Notes under the pieces: model-generated
What the model saw: the letters and a program-made list of their open reading frames with translations, nothing else
Database searches by the model: none
What the model was told of the DNA's origin: nothing
Position numbers and translations under genes: made by a program
Part shown: piece by piece, positions 8,085 through 16,031 of the stretch
Layout: each line of letters opens with the position of its first letter
Position numbering within the stretch: the stretch's first letter is position 1
Source of the DNA: Clostridium sp. D33t1_170424_F3
Lineage (GTDB): Bacteria; Bacillota; Clostridia; Oscillospirales; Acutalibacteraceae
Direction: 5' to 3'
Assembly (NCBI RefSeq): GCF_015667585.1
Contig: NZ_JADPEG010000015.1
Location: forward strand, 1-64,000
Length of the DNA: 64,000 nt

Positions 8085-9212
8085 TCAAGCTGGTTTTAAT
8101 CCGTCCATATAACGCCTTTTTAAGTCCATAGAAGGGTGTACATAGCGGTTCATCGTTGTATTCACATTTGCATGGCCTAAAAGCTCGCTTAAACTTTTTA
8201 CATCAAACTTGTTTTCTACACATCGTGTGGCAAAGGTATGCCGAAGTACATGAAAATTATAACTCTTAAGGCCCGCTGCTTTTAAATATCGCTTAAAGTA
8301 ATTCTGGTACGTACGGGGCTCTAAATACCGTCCTTCTTTTCCTGTTAAAATAAATGCTTGGGGAGAGATCCCTTTTGAGAGATCAAACAAAATGTCTTCC
8401 AAAAAGGCAGGCAGGGGGATATCTCGGATCGAACTCTGGCTTTTCGGCGTATCGAGAATGACAGAAGTCTTTGTCTTTGCATTGGGGTCTTCGTTATGGA
8501 TGCGCTGCAGGGTACCACGTACCATTAATATACCAGACACAAAAGAAATGTTTTCCCATTTTAATGCACAGAGTTCGCCTAAGCGCAATCCTGTATACAA
8601 AGCCAGCAGGATTCCTGCTGTTTGATAATTTAAATTATTTAATAAAAAATTTTCTAGTATTTGTCTTTCCTTAGAGGATAAAACTGTTACTTCTTTCACG
8701 GTTACTTTTGGCTTAATAGATAGATTATAATAAGGACTCAAACATAGGTGCTGTTTTTCTCCATAATCCAGTGCAGATTTTAACAGATAGAGAATATCTG
8801 ATATTGTTTTTGGGGAAAGCCCTCCGGATTTGTCAATTCTTCCACTGGCGATTTTCTGCTCCACAAAACGATCAAGGCGGTCTGCGGTAATCATATCAAG
8901 CCTGATATCGCCAAGCCCAGGTAATATATGTTGGTTTGCTAAAAAGGTATACTGGCTAAAGGTAGAAGCTTTTACCGTAACACGAATTGCGCGAAGCCAT
9001 AGTACAAACAAATCCGACACCGTTAAGCTATGGGTATATTGCGGTTGGTCAACAATAAGAGACGTCTTTTTTAAAGCTGATTTGACTTCCAAATAGGTTT
9101 TTCCATAGATGGAACGATATTTTGCTTTTCCGTTTTCAGCGTATCCGACGAGATAGCGACCTTCCCAACGGCCATCTTTTCGTTTGTAAATATTTTCTCC
9201 TTTTCTGGGCAT
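8085..9212 (-). CDS. Tyrosine recombinase/integrase (phage/Tn916 type)
   Basis: 375-residue site-specific recombinase. The ATG at 9212 is preferred over an in-frame ATG at 9245 because AGAGGTGG precedes it directly. Residues 1-60 carry an AP2-like arm-binding domain (GENIYKRKDGRWEGRY), about 65-170 a SAM-like core-binding domain, and about 180-365 the catalytic domain with the R-H-R-H-Y set: TGLRLGE, HVLRHTFATR, LLGHANVNTT and nucleophile NRYVHP. Relatives catalyse integration, excision or inversion. Here no excisionase, relaxase or other mobile-element gene is present, and a 20-bp inverted repeat flanks the gene. Acting as an invertase on its own surroundings is inferred; a leftover integrative element is the main alternative. 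Confidence 0.9.
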   Translation of the reverse strand: MPRKGENIYKRKDGRWEGRYLVGYAENGKAKYRSIYGKTYLEVKSALKKTSLIVDQPQYTHSLTVSDLFVLWLRAIRVTVKASTFSQYTFLANQHILPGLGDIRLDMITADRLDRFVEQKIASGRIDKSGGLSPKTISDILYLLKSALDYGEKQHLCLSPYYNLSIKPKVTVKEVTVLSSKERQILENFLLNNLNYQTAGILLALYTGLRLGELCALKWENISFVSGILMVRGTLQRIHNEDPNAKTKTSVILDTPKSQSSIRDIPLPAFLEDILFDLSKGISPQAFILTGKEGRYLEPRTYQNYFKRYLKAAGLKSYNFHVLRHTFATRCVENKFDVKSLSELLGHANVNTTMNRYVHPSMDLKRRYMDGLKPA

Positions 9213-9258
9213 TTTTCCACCTCTTATCTCTAATTTTATGACCAAAAAATTGACGGGA

Positions 9259-9286
9259 ATTATATCTGCTACATTTATATTGTTAA
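9259..9286 (-). promoter_or_regulatory. Probable promoter of the recombinase gene
   Basis: On the minus strand: TTAACA (9281-9286), 16-base spacer, TATAAT (9259-9264), about 40 bases upstream of the ATG at 9212. Confidence 0.5.
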
Positions 9287-9367
9287 CAAATCGTAAAGAA
9301 ATTTGTTACCGAAAATTCACTAATATCCCAAAGATGCATAAATTTGCAGAAAAAAGAATTTTGAACC

Positions 9368-9396
9368 TTGCGATATAAGGGGGCAGGGATTATAAT
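9368..9396 (+). promoter_or_regulatory. Outward promoter toward spoVT-like gene
   Basis: TTGCGA (9368-9373), 17-base spacer, perfect TATAAT (9391-9396), pointing right. It lies just inside the right arm of the inverted repeat (9426-9445), and the transcript would cross that arm into the gene at 9595 after a leader of about 190 bases. No hairpin terminator is seen between it and the gene in the present orientation. Confidence 0.55.
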
Positions 9397-9425
9397 ATAC
9401 AGAAGAATTTCGACCGTTTTTTACA

Positions 9426-9445
9426 TCTTAAAGTTATTTACTTTA
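9426..9445 (-). repeat. Right arm of 20-bp inverted repeat around recombinase gene
   Basis: Exact reverse complement of 7999-8018, 1.4 kb away. It separates the outward promoter at 9368-9396 from the spoVT-like gene at 9595. Confidence 0.7.
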
Positions 9446-9594
9446 GGAAAAGAATTTGAAATAGTTCAGGAAAATCTTTTGGTATGTAAAGGAGCGATTT
9501 ATTTACCTATAGCTGAATGAAGACTGTGCGCTAATGTATTTACGCTTTACTAGAATACCACATTTTAACAAAATTTGCTAGGAGGAGAATTAAA

Positions 9595-10131
9595 TTGAAA
9601 GCTACTGGTATTGTCCGAAGAATCGACGACTTAGGAAGAGTCGTCATCCCAAAGGAGATTCGTCGTACTCTGAGGATTTTTGAGGGTGATGCGCTGGAAA
9701 TATTTACCGATGCACAGGGAGGGGTTACTTTTAAAAAGTATTCCCCTGTGGGAGAATTGGCGGCGTTTGCGGAACAGTATGCGGAAGTTCTGAGCAGTGT
9801 AACAGGCAAGCCCTCTGTTATTTGTGATAAAGATCATGTTATTGCTGCTGGAATATCCCGAAAAGAATATATTGGCAGACGTGTTTCTGTAGAATTGGAC
9901 GATTATTTACAGGAGCAAAAATCGTATATTTGCAAAGAAAATGACGAGAAGCTTTATCCGATAGAGGGAATTGATAAAGTGGCTGGCGTTGTATATCCGA
10001 TTGTTGTTTCCAGTGAAATTATGGGTGCAGTGGTTTTACTGCAAGATGATGAGTTTGTGCCGGCAAATGAATCAGAAGAGAAACTGACAAGAGCAGCAGC
10101 AAGCTTTTTAAGTAAACAGATGGAAAAGTAA
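9595..10131 (+). CDS. spoVT: SpoVT-family AbrB-type transcriptional regulator
   Basis: 178 residues, the same length as Bacillus SpoVT. Residues 1-50 are a SpoVT/AbrB swapped-hairpin DNA-binding domain (TGIVRRIDDLGRVVIPKEIR), and about 55-175 a GAF-like sensory domain. Translation starts at TTG 9595 behind GGAGGAG. In Bacillus, SpoVT tunes late forespore genes. Here it lies between the recombinase element and the polysaccharide locus rather than near usual sporulation neighbours, so it may be a SpoVT-like paralogue acting on surface polysaccharide genes; this is inferred from position. Its transcription likely depends on the promoter at 9368-9396, which sits on the potentially invertible side of the repeat. 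Confidence 0.85.
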   Translation: MKATGIVRRIDDLGRVVIPKEIRRTLRIFEGDALEIFTDAQGGVTFKKYSPVGELAAFAEQYAEVLSSVTGKPSVICDKDHVIAAGISRKEYIGRRVSVELDDYLQEQKSYICKENDEKLYPIEGIDKVAGVVYPIVVSSEIMGAVVLLQDDEFVPANESEEKLTRAAASFLSKQMEK

Positions 10132-10288
10132 GCTGTGCAAAAGCGGTTTAGGAATTGTAAAGCTTTGTTCTAAAATTAAGAATTGCATCATTGCTTGATT
10201 TTTAAAAGTCATATATTGTGCAGGGAATATGGATCAGTGAAATGGAATAAAACGCGATTTAGGAGTTTGTAGATTTGGTTGGGTAAAG

Positions 10289-10366
10289 TTATTTTATCCG
10301 AAAAAACGCCATGATTACAAACATGGTGATACCACCGAAGATAAAGCAGGCGATATTTATCCACAT
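10289..10366 (-). CDS. Tiny membrane protein, DUF3789-like
   Basis: 25-residue open frame, MWINIACFIFGGITMFVIMA plus a short basic tail (FFRIK). It is preceded by AAGGTGG eight bases before the ATG at 10366 on the minus strand. A Trp-Ile start, one membrane helix with central GG and a short basic cytoplasmic end match the layout of DUF3789 peptides, which are often attached to mobile or surface loci in Clostridia. The function of that family is not known. It lies in the otherwise empty 310-base gap between the spoVT-like gene and the sugar transferase. Confidence 0.5.
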   Translation of the reverse strand: MWINIACFIFGGITMFVIMAFFRIK

Positions 10367-10441
10367 GGTACTGTCCACCTTTCAATAAAGTTACGTTATG
10401 AGATTTGCGTTTTATGAGGGATCATGCGGAGGGAAACTGAT

Positions 10442-11083
10442 ATGATATTTCGCTTTTGTAAAAGAATGTTTGACGTTATGGCAGCGTTACTTGGGCTTGT
10501 TATACTGCTTCCTGTATGTTGTGTTGTGGGAGTTGTCATTAAATTGGAATCCCCTGGTCCCGTGTTGTTCAGGCAGCCGAGAATGGGATTACATATGAAG
10601 CCGTTTACAATTTATAAATTTCGAACCATGTATGTAGAGGCACCGAAAAACTGCGCTACCAGAAATTTGGAAAACTCAGGTTCTTATATCACGCCTGTCG
10701 GAAAGTTTCTGCGCAATACGAGTATTGACGAAATCCCGCAGCTGATAAACATTCTCAAAGGAGAAATGAGTTTTATTGGTCCCCGGCCTGTTGTCCTTTC
10801 AGAAATAGATTTAATTCAGTCCAGAGAAGAGAAAGGCGTTTACGGTGTAAGGCCCGGATTGTCCGGCTGGGCGCAGATCAATGGGCGCGATTTAGTAAGT
10901 GTAGAAGATAAGACGTCTTACGATACATACTATGTGGATCATTATGGTTTTAAAATAGATATGCTTATATTCTTGAAGACCATTCTTTATGTGTTAAAGA
11001 GAGCCGATATTCAAGAGGGGAAAACAAAGGTCTTTCGTTTTGAAAAACAAATGGAAGATTCTGTTGAAAATAAAGCAAGTTGA
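10442..11083 (+). CDS. Initiating undecaprenyl-phosphate sugar phosphotransferase
   Basis: 213-residue bacterial sugar transferase (polyprenol-phosphate hexose-1-P transferase family). ATG 10442 is chosen because GGAGGG precedes it; an ATG at 10424 would place that site inside the gene. One N-terminal membrane segment (about 10-32) anchors a cytoplasmic catalytic region with KFRTM, the conserved SIDEIPQL region, [10 protein letters not shown] and RPGLSGWAQ motifs. It transfers a sugar-1-phosphate to undecaprenyl phosphate, the first step in repeat-unit assembly. Family members use galactose, glucose or GalNAc-type donors; this one's donor cannot be told. It heads the polysaccharide genes running to 23042. 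Confidence 0.92.
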   Translation: MIFRFCKRMFDVMAALLGLVILLPVCCVVGVVIKLESPGPVLFRQPRMGLHMKPFTIYKFRTMYVEAPKNCATRNLENSGSYITPVGKFLRNTSIDEIPQLINILKGEMSFIGPRPVVLSEIDLIQSREEKGVYGVRPGLSGWAQINGRDLVSVEDKTSYDTYYVDHYGFKIDMLIFLKTILYVLKRADIQEGKTKVFRFEKQMEDSVENKAS

Positions 11084-11128
11084 GTGCTTGCATTTTTGTA
11101 TTGATTTTATTTAGAGAGGATTGAAAAC

Positions 11129-11824
11129 ATGGAGGAAACTACCGAGCTCGATTTGCGGGAACTCTTTTATGTCGTTCGTAAACACATGAAAGGGATTTTC
11201 GCCGGGTTAGCGGTTGGTCTGATTTGCGCTGTATTGATTTCGATGTTTGTGCTGCCTAAAAAGTATACTTCGTCGGTTTCGCTATATGTAAATAATGGAC
11301 AGCCAATTATAAATAATGCTTTAAATATGAATGATATTAACGCTTCCCAAAAACTGGTTGGCACTTACATTGTGATTTTGCAGGATGAGCATGTCATGGA
11401 ACAGGTGGCAGAACAATTGAGCAGCCCGCTTTCAGCTGCTCAGCTGGCCGGGATGATTTCCATGGGAGCGGTAAACGATACAGAAGTTCTAGCTATTTTT
11501 GCCAATACAGAGGATCCGCAGCTTTCAGCAGAGATTTGCAATGTCTATGCGGACATTGCACCAAAGGTTCTGCAGCGTGTGGTAAAAGCAGGCTCTGTGG
11601 AAGTGCTGGGAGAGGCAAAGGCGGCAACGTCTCCTTCTTCTCCGAGTGTGGTGAAAAACGGCTTGATTGGAGCTTTGGCTGGTTTGGTCCTTATGCTTGG
11701 ATGGACATTCTACCGGGAAATGGCGGACAATACGGTTAAGAGTGAAGATGATCTAAGGAAACATATCGATGTTCCTGTGTTGGGTGAAATCCCCAAAATC
11801 CATATTGAAAAGGAAAGAAGGTGA
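11129..11824 (+). CDS. Wzz/CpsC-type polysaccharide co-polymerase
   Basis: 231 residues with membrane segments at about 23-42 and 172-191 enclosing an extracytoplasmic Wzz domain, and a cytoplasmic tail ending PVLGEIPKI. In Firmicutes this protein controls chain length and activates the adjacent tyrosine kinase, whose ATPase domain is a separate polypeptide as here. It lies 45 bases after the sugar transferase, with GAGAGGA as ribosome site. The next gene starts five bases after its stop, supporting coupled translation. Confidence 0.9.
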   Translation: MEETTELDLRELFYVVRKHMKGIFAGLAVGLICAVLISMFVLPKKYTSSVSLYVNNGQPIINNALNMNDINASQKLVGTYIVILQDEHVMEQVAEQLSSPLSAAQLAGMISMGAVNDTEVLAIFANTEDPQLSAEICNVYADIAPKVLQRVVKAGSVEVLGEAKAATSPSSPSVVKNGLIGALAGLVLMLGWTFYREMADNTVKSEDDLRKHIDVPVLGEIPKIHIEKERR

Positions 11825-11828
11825 TTGT

Positions 11829-12581
11829 TTGGCAAAGCGTTATTTAAAAGGTATGGAAAAGCTGAACTCGACCTTATGGACCAGCTACAAACTGGATGAT
11901 GCGAAAAAATTCCATGTGACAGAGGCGTATAAACTGATTCGGACCAATTTGCTGTTTACTTTATCAGATGCGGATAAAAAAGTTGTTTTGGTTTCAAGTG
12001 CGGAGCCCGATGCGGGGAAATCCATCAGTTGTGCAAATTTGGCAATTTCGATGGCGCAAACAGGTGCGCGCGTTTTGCTGATCGACGCCGACATGCGCCG
12101 TGCTGTACAACACCGTATTTTTGGTATTCCGAAGGGAAAGGGGATTTCCCAGTTACTGGGCGGATTTTGCGGCCTGGAAGATGCGATTGTGCATGATAAG
12201 TCGTCGTTAGATATTATAACGGCAGGTCAGCAGCCTCCTAATCCAGTGGAACTGCTTGCATCCAAATCAATGAATACAATTCTGGAAAAGTTGTCTGAAC
12301 AATATGATTATATTTTCATTGATACGCCTCCGGTGAACATTCTTTCGGACGCTTTGGTTTTGGCTGATAAGGTCGCAGGTGTTGTTTTGATTGCCAGACA
12401 AAAGCAAACGACTTACGACATCCTGCAAAAGGCGATTGACAGTATTCGCAAGGTGGATGGCGTGGTTCTTGGAACGGTAATCAATGATGTTGAAGAGAAA
12501 AATAAACCGTATAAATCCTACTCTTCCTACTATAGCTCCTATTATGGGAGCTATGAGCCAAAAAAAACAGCGGAAAAATGA
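11829..12581 (+). CDS. BY-kinase (CpsD/CapB-type tyrosine autokinase)
   Basis: 250 residues beginning at TTG 11829 (MAKRYLKGMEK), with AAGGTG seven bases upstream inside the end of the preceding gene. An upstream in-frame ATG at 11769 would overlap that gene by 56 bases and is disfavoured. Walker A AEPDAGKS at about 58-65, Walker A' LLIDADMR at 83-90 and Walker B FIDTPP near 157-162 define the kinase. A tyrosine-rich tail (YSSYYSSYYGSY) supplies the autophosphorylation cluster. It works with the co-polymerase before it and is reset by the PHP phosphatase after it, so polysaccharide output is likely tuned by tyrosine phosphorylation. Confidence 0.93.
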   Translation: MAKRYLKGMEKLNSTLWTSYKLDDAKKFHVTEAYKLIRTNLLFTLSDADKKVVLVSSAEPDAGKSISCANLAISMAQTGARVLLIDADMRRAVQHRIFGIPKGKGISQLLGGFCGLEDAIVHDKSSLDIITAGQQPPNPVELLASKSMNTILEKLSEQYDYIFIDTPPVNILSDALVLADKVAGVVLIARQKQTTYDILQKAIDSIRKVDGVVLGTVINDVEEKNKPYKSYSSYYSSYYGSYEPKKTAEK

Positions 12582-12591
12582 GGGGAATGCC

Positions 12592-13287
12592 ATGTGGACA
12601 GATTTTCACAGCCATGTTCTTCCTGGAATAGACGATGGTGCCAAAGATGTGAAAGAAGCTTCTGTGATGTTGCACACTATGGAAAATCAGCAGGTGAAGA
12701 CAGTATTTGCTACTCCACATTATTATGCTCATTGTGAAAAGATTGAGGATTTTGTGGAGAAAAGGCAAGTTGCCTGCACTCAATTGGAAGAAGCAAAAGG
12801 GGATTCCATGAAAGTCGCCCTGCGAATGGCTGCGGAAGTAGCGCTTGAGCCGGAAATTTGCCGGTTGGATTTAACGCCGCTTTTTTATGAGGATTTATCC
12901 GCTGTTCTGCTTGAATTGCCGGCATCCCACTATAAAAGCTGGATGTCACAGGAAATTGAAGAGGTTGCGTACACCTTTTCAGTTATTCCAATATTAGCGC
13001 ATTTTGAAAGATACCTGTGGTACGAACGGGAAGGTCTGCGGGAGCTTTTGCGGCTTCCTAAAGTGGTTGTTCAAATAAGCGCCAATATGCTGGCCAACCG
13101 GGAAACAATGGATTTAATAAAAGACTTGTATTCCTTAGGAATCCCAGTTTTGTTGGGCAGCGACGCACATAATTGCGGGACACGGCCGGTGTGCTTTGAT
13201 ATTGCGCAAAAGATTTTAAAGAAGAGAAAGTATGGAGAGTTAGAAGCTTGGATTACTGAAAGTACGCAGATGATTCTCAGCAGTTGA
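12592..13287 (+). CDS. CpsB/YwqE-type PHP tyrosine phosphatase
   Basis: 231-residue metal-dependent phosphatase. The ATG at 12592, behind GAGGGGA, gives the standard start MWTDFHSHVLPGIDDG; an upstream in-frame ATG at 12484 lies inside the kinase gene. The metal-binding HSH at residues 6-8, the GIDDG motif, an Ala-Glu-Val segment in the centre and LLGSDAHN near the end fit the PHP fold that binds a three-metal centre. Relatives remove phosphate from the C-terminal tyrosine cluster of the BY-kinase. It lies ten bases after the kinase gene. Confidence 0.92.
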   Translation: MWTDFHSHVLPGIDDGAKDVKEASVMLHTMENQQVKTVFATPHYYAHCEKIEDFVEKRQVACTQLEEAKGDSMKVALRMAAEVALEPEICRLDLTPLFYEDLSAVLLELPASHYKSWMSQEIEEVAYTFSVIPILAHFERYLWYEREGLRELLRLPKVVVQISANMLANRETMDLIKDLYSLGIPVLLGSDAHNCGTRPVCFDIAQKILKKRKYGELEAWITESTQMILSS

Positions 13288-13377
13288 ATTTCCCTGTATA
13301 TGTGGCTGAAATGATTTTGTGTTTGATTGGCGTTCAGGCCTTCTTTTTTTATATTGTTTTAATGAGGTAATTTTACT

Positions 13378-14523
13378 ATGACGGATGTGTTTTTAGTTGG
13401 GAGCAAAGGAATTCCAGCCCGGTATGGCGGATTTGAGACTTTTGTCGAAAATTTGACTGCAGGTAAAACGGACCCCTCCATCCGTTATCATGTTTCCTGT
13501 ATGAATCAAGAGGAAAAGCATTTTGCATATCATGAAGCGGATTGTTTTAATGTAAAAGTACCTGTACCTGGAGCGCCGGGCCGTATTTTACATGTCAGCC
13601 GGGTGCTGCGGCAGGTAGAGCAATGGATAAAAGAAAATAATCCCGAAAATGTGATTGTTTATATTTTAGGATGCCGAGTGGGCCCTTTGTTGTATTTGCA
13701 TGCATCCCGTCTTAGAAAGTACAATGTCAGAATTTTTGTTAATCCGGATGGTTTGGAGTGGAAACGGGCAAAGTGGAATGCTTTAGCAAAAAAAATTCTA
13801 CGGTATTGTGAGGCTTGTCTTGTAAAAAATGCGGATCTTGTTGTCTGCGACTCCCAAAACATTGAAAAATATATACAAGATACCTATCCGGCAAAGGCGC
13901 GGGCCACCACCTTTATTGCTTATGGAGCGGATGTAATACGTTCTACCTGTTTAGAGGAAAAACTTCAGTCGTGGTACGGGAAGTTCGGTTTGCAAAGTGG
14001 CGAGTATTATTTAATTGTAGGACGTTTTGTTCCGGAAAATAACTATGAGACGATGCTGATTGAGTTTATGCGGAGTAATACCAAGAAGGATTTAGTGGTT
14101 ATTACGAATGTGGAGCAGAATAAATTTTATAAAGCCTTGTCCGAAAAAACAGGATTTGAAAAGGACCTGCGAATTAAATTTGTCGGAACCGTTTATGATC
14201 AGGAATTGCTGAAAAAAATTCGTGAAGAAGCATATGGCTATATCCATGGACATGAGGTTGGCGGGACCAATCCAAGTTTATTGGAGGCTTTGGCAAGTAC
14301 CAGGGTAAATTTGTTGCTTAATGTAGGGTTTAACCAGGAGGTAGCAGAGAAAAGTGCATTGTATTGGTCGAAACAGCCGGGAAGTTTAGCCAAACTGGTT
14401 GAAGAGGCTGACCATCTGACGGGAGAAGATAGAACACGTTTAGGTGAGGGAGCGGTTAGCCGCGTGAAAGATTTCTACAATTGGAAATCAATATGCCGGC
14501 AGTATGAAGAATTGTTTAAATAA
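13378..14523 (+). CDS. Glycosyltransferase with DUF1972 N-terminal domain
   Basis: 381 residues. The N-terminal DUF1972 domain shows the diagnostic GSKGIPARYGGFETFVE, and the C-terminal half is a GT4-type Rossmann domain with VGRFVPENNYE, HGHEVGGTNPSLLEA and an acidic residue in the donor-binding segment. Relatives add rhamnose or other sugars to the lipid-linked primer, which suits the rml genes in this locus; the acceptor is unknown. It follows a 90-base gap after the phosphatase and is preceded by a weak TGAGGT site. Coding DNA is A+T-rich like its neighbours to 19.6 kb. Confidence 0.88.
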   Translation: MTDVFLVGSKGIPARYGGFETFVENLTAGKTDPSIRYHVSCMNQEEKHFAYHEADCFNVKVPVPGAPGRILHVSRVLRQVEQWIKENNPENVIVYILGCRVGPLLYLHASRLRKYNVRIFVNPDGLEWKRAKWNALAKKILRYCEACLVKNADLVVCDSQNIEKYIQDTYPAKARATTFIAYGADVIRSTCLEEKLQSWYGKFGLQSGEYYLIVGRFVPENNYETMLIEFMRSNTKKDLVVITNVEQNKFYKALSEKTGFEKDLRIKFVGTVYDQELLKKIREEAYGYIHGHEVGGTNPSLLEALASTRVNLLLNVGFNQEVAEKSALYWSKQPGSLAKLVEEADHLTGEDRTRLGEGAVSRVKDFYNWKSICRQYEELFK

Positions 14524-14600
14524 AACGTACTGCATTTCTAGCAGACAATTTGATATCAATTTAAGGGCTATAAAAATATTGAGGTTATTTCTAAACCCAA

Positions 14601-16031
14601 ATGCTAAATGGCGATTTTACACGCCCGATGGTTAGCATTATAGAAAGGTTTGCTATCGATATGAGATTATTGGAACAGGTATTTGCAATCATTAATGACA
14701 GCGGTCTGAACTACTGCATACAAAATAAATATGAAATGATGCCTGAGGAAATCCCTTCAGATATCGATATGATGTATAAAGATGCGGATGAAAAATTTCT
14801 AGATGCTTTAATTATAAAAATTGCGAAAGAAACGAAGCTTCTTGTTACGCAAAAAATCCTGCAGGGATTTTATGAGTACACATACATCTTAACGCCGGCA
14901 GCCCCAATGGAACGGTTTCAGTTGCAATTGGATTTTTATAGAGCAATTTCCAAAAAGGGCTTTCCAAACGTGATGCCGGCTGAGGATATGCTGGAAAATC
15001 GCCGTTTTTACAAGTGTTTTTATGTGCCGGATTATTTTGACGAATTAAAGTACATGTGGATTCGCCGGACTATTAAGCGTGATATGAATGAAGAGCATTT
15101 GCAGATCGCCCGCGATTTATTTCAGCGTGAGCCAGAAGAGTATTCGGAAAAACTGCGGTTGGTTTTTGGCGAAGAAGCGAGTGCCCTGATTTTGAATATA
15201 CTGCGTTCAGGCAGCGTAAAAGATTTTTATCAAAATTATGAAGTGTTTCAAAGAAGTGTAAAGAAGATTTCTGATCAAAACTACCATTTGAAAACGCGCA
15301 TCAGTAACTGGGCGTTTCAGGTTGGAAAAGTAATACCCAAAAGGGTAATTTACACATCGGGCATTTCCGTTGCGTTTTTGTCTCCAGACGGGGGAGGAAA
15401 AAGTACGATCATATCCAGTGTTTCCAAAACGGTATGCGGCAGCTTTTATGGAATAGAGCAGCTCTATTTTCGCCCCCATTTTTTAAAGAATCCCGGCCAT
15501 TATAACCCCTTGCACCCTTCAGATGAGGCGGGAAGCAATCCGGATCCGCACGGCAAGGATTTGAACAACCCGCTGAAATCTATGTTGCGTTACTTCTATT
15601 ACAATATGGATTATCTTTTGGGGACCTGGTGTAAGGTGCTGCCGATGAAAATAAGAAAAAAATTGGTGATCTTTGACAGGTACTACTATGATTACTATGT
15701 AGATCTGAAGCGGTATCAATACCGGTTACCGAAATGGTTTCCCAAAGCGTTTGCTTGGAGTGTTCCGAAACCCAACTTGGTTTTCATTCTGGATGCGCCG
15801 GCAGAAGTATTGTATGCGAGAAAGCAGGAGCTGCCGTTGGACGAGCTGTCCAGACAACGTGCAGAATATCAAAAAATTGCAAAGCTGCTGCCCAATGCCT
15901 ACCTGATTGACGCGACAAAATCGGTGGAAAAGGTTACGCAGGAGATTACAAAAATTATTTTAAATGATAAGGCCCACCAAACCGCAAAATTACTTCATTG
16001 TAAGGTGGATGAACAAGGATATTTACAATGA
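14601..16031 (+). CDS. Two-domain protein with thymidylate-kinase-like P-loop
   Basis: 476 residues if the first ATG is used; ATG at 14628 or 14661 is also possible because no clear ribosome site marks the start. The N-terminal half contains a nucleotidyltransferase-like PSDIDMM motif and no other clear signature. The C-terminal half, from about residue 250, has a P-loop VAFLSPDGGGKST, a later FDRYYYDYY segment matching the DR(Y) motif of thymidylate kinases, and NLVFILDAP. Proteins of this build occur in surface-polysaccharide loci, where their role is unproven. Phosphorylation of a sugar or lipid intermediate, rather than dTMP, is inferred. The stop overlaps the next ATG by four bases. Confidence 0.75.
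   Translation: MLNGDFTRPMVSIIERFAIDMRLLEQVFAIINDSGLNYCIQNKYEMMPEEIPSDIDMMYKDADEKFLDALIIKIAKETKLLVTQKILQGFYEYTYILTPAAPMERFQLQLDFYRAISKKGFPNVMPAEDMLENRRFYKCFYVPDYFDELKYMWIRRTIKRDMNEEHLQIARDLFQREPEEYSEKLRLVFGEEASALILNILRSGSVKDFYQNYEVFQRSVKKISDQNYHLKTRISNWAFQVGKVIPKRVIYTSGISVAFLSPDGGGKSTIISSVSKTVCGSFYGIEQLYFRPHFLKNPGHYNPLHPSDEAGSNPDPHGKDLNNPLKSMLRYFYYNMDYLLGTWCKVLPMKIRKKLVIFDRYYYDYYVDLKRYQYRLPKWFPKAFAWSVPKPNLVFILDAPAEVLYARKQELPLDELSRQRAEYQKIAKLLPNAYLIDATKSVEKVTQEITKIILNDKAHQTAKLLHCKVDEQGYLQ

Noticed and set aside
7122-9212. Complete prophage or conjugative element
   Set aside because: Only a repressor, a small protein and a recombinase are present; no structural, replication, relaxase or excisionase genes and no direct-repeat attachment sites were seen.
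10284-10294. TAAAGTTATTT, a partial third copy of the inverted repeat
   Set aside because: Only 11 bases match, without the second arm, and the sequence overlaps the end of the small membrane-peptide gene. Chance is likely in A+T-rich DNA.
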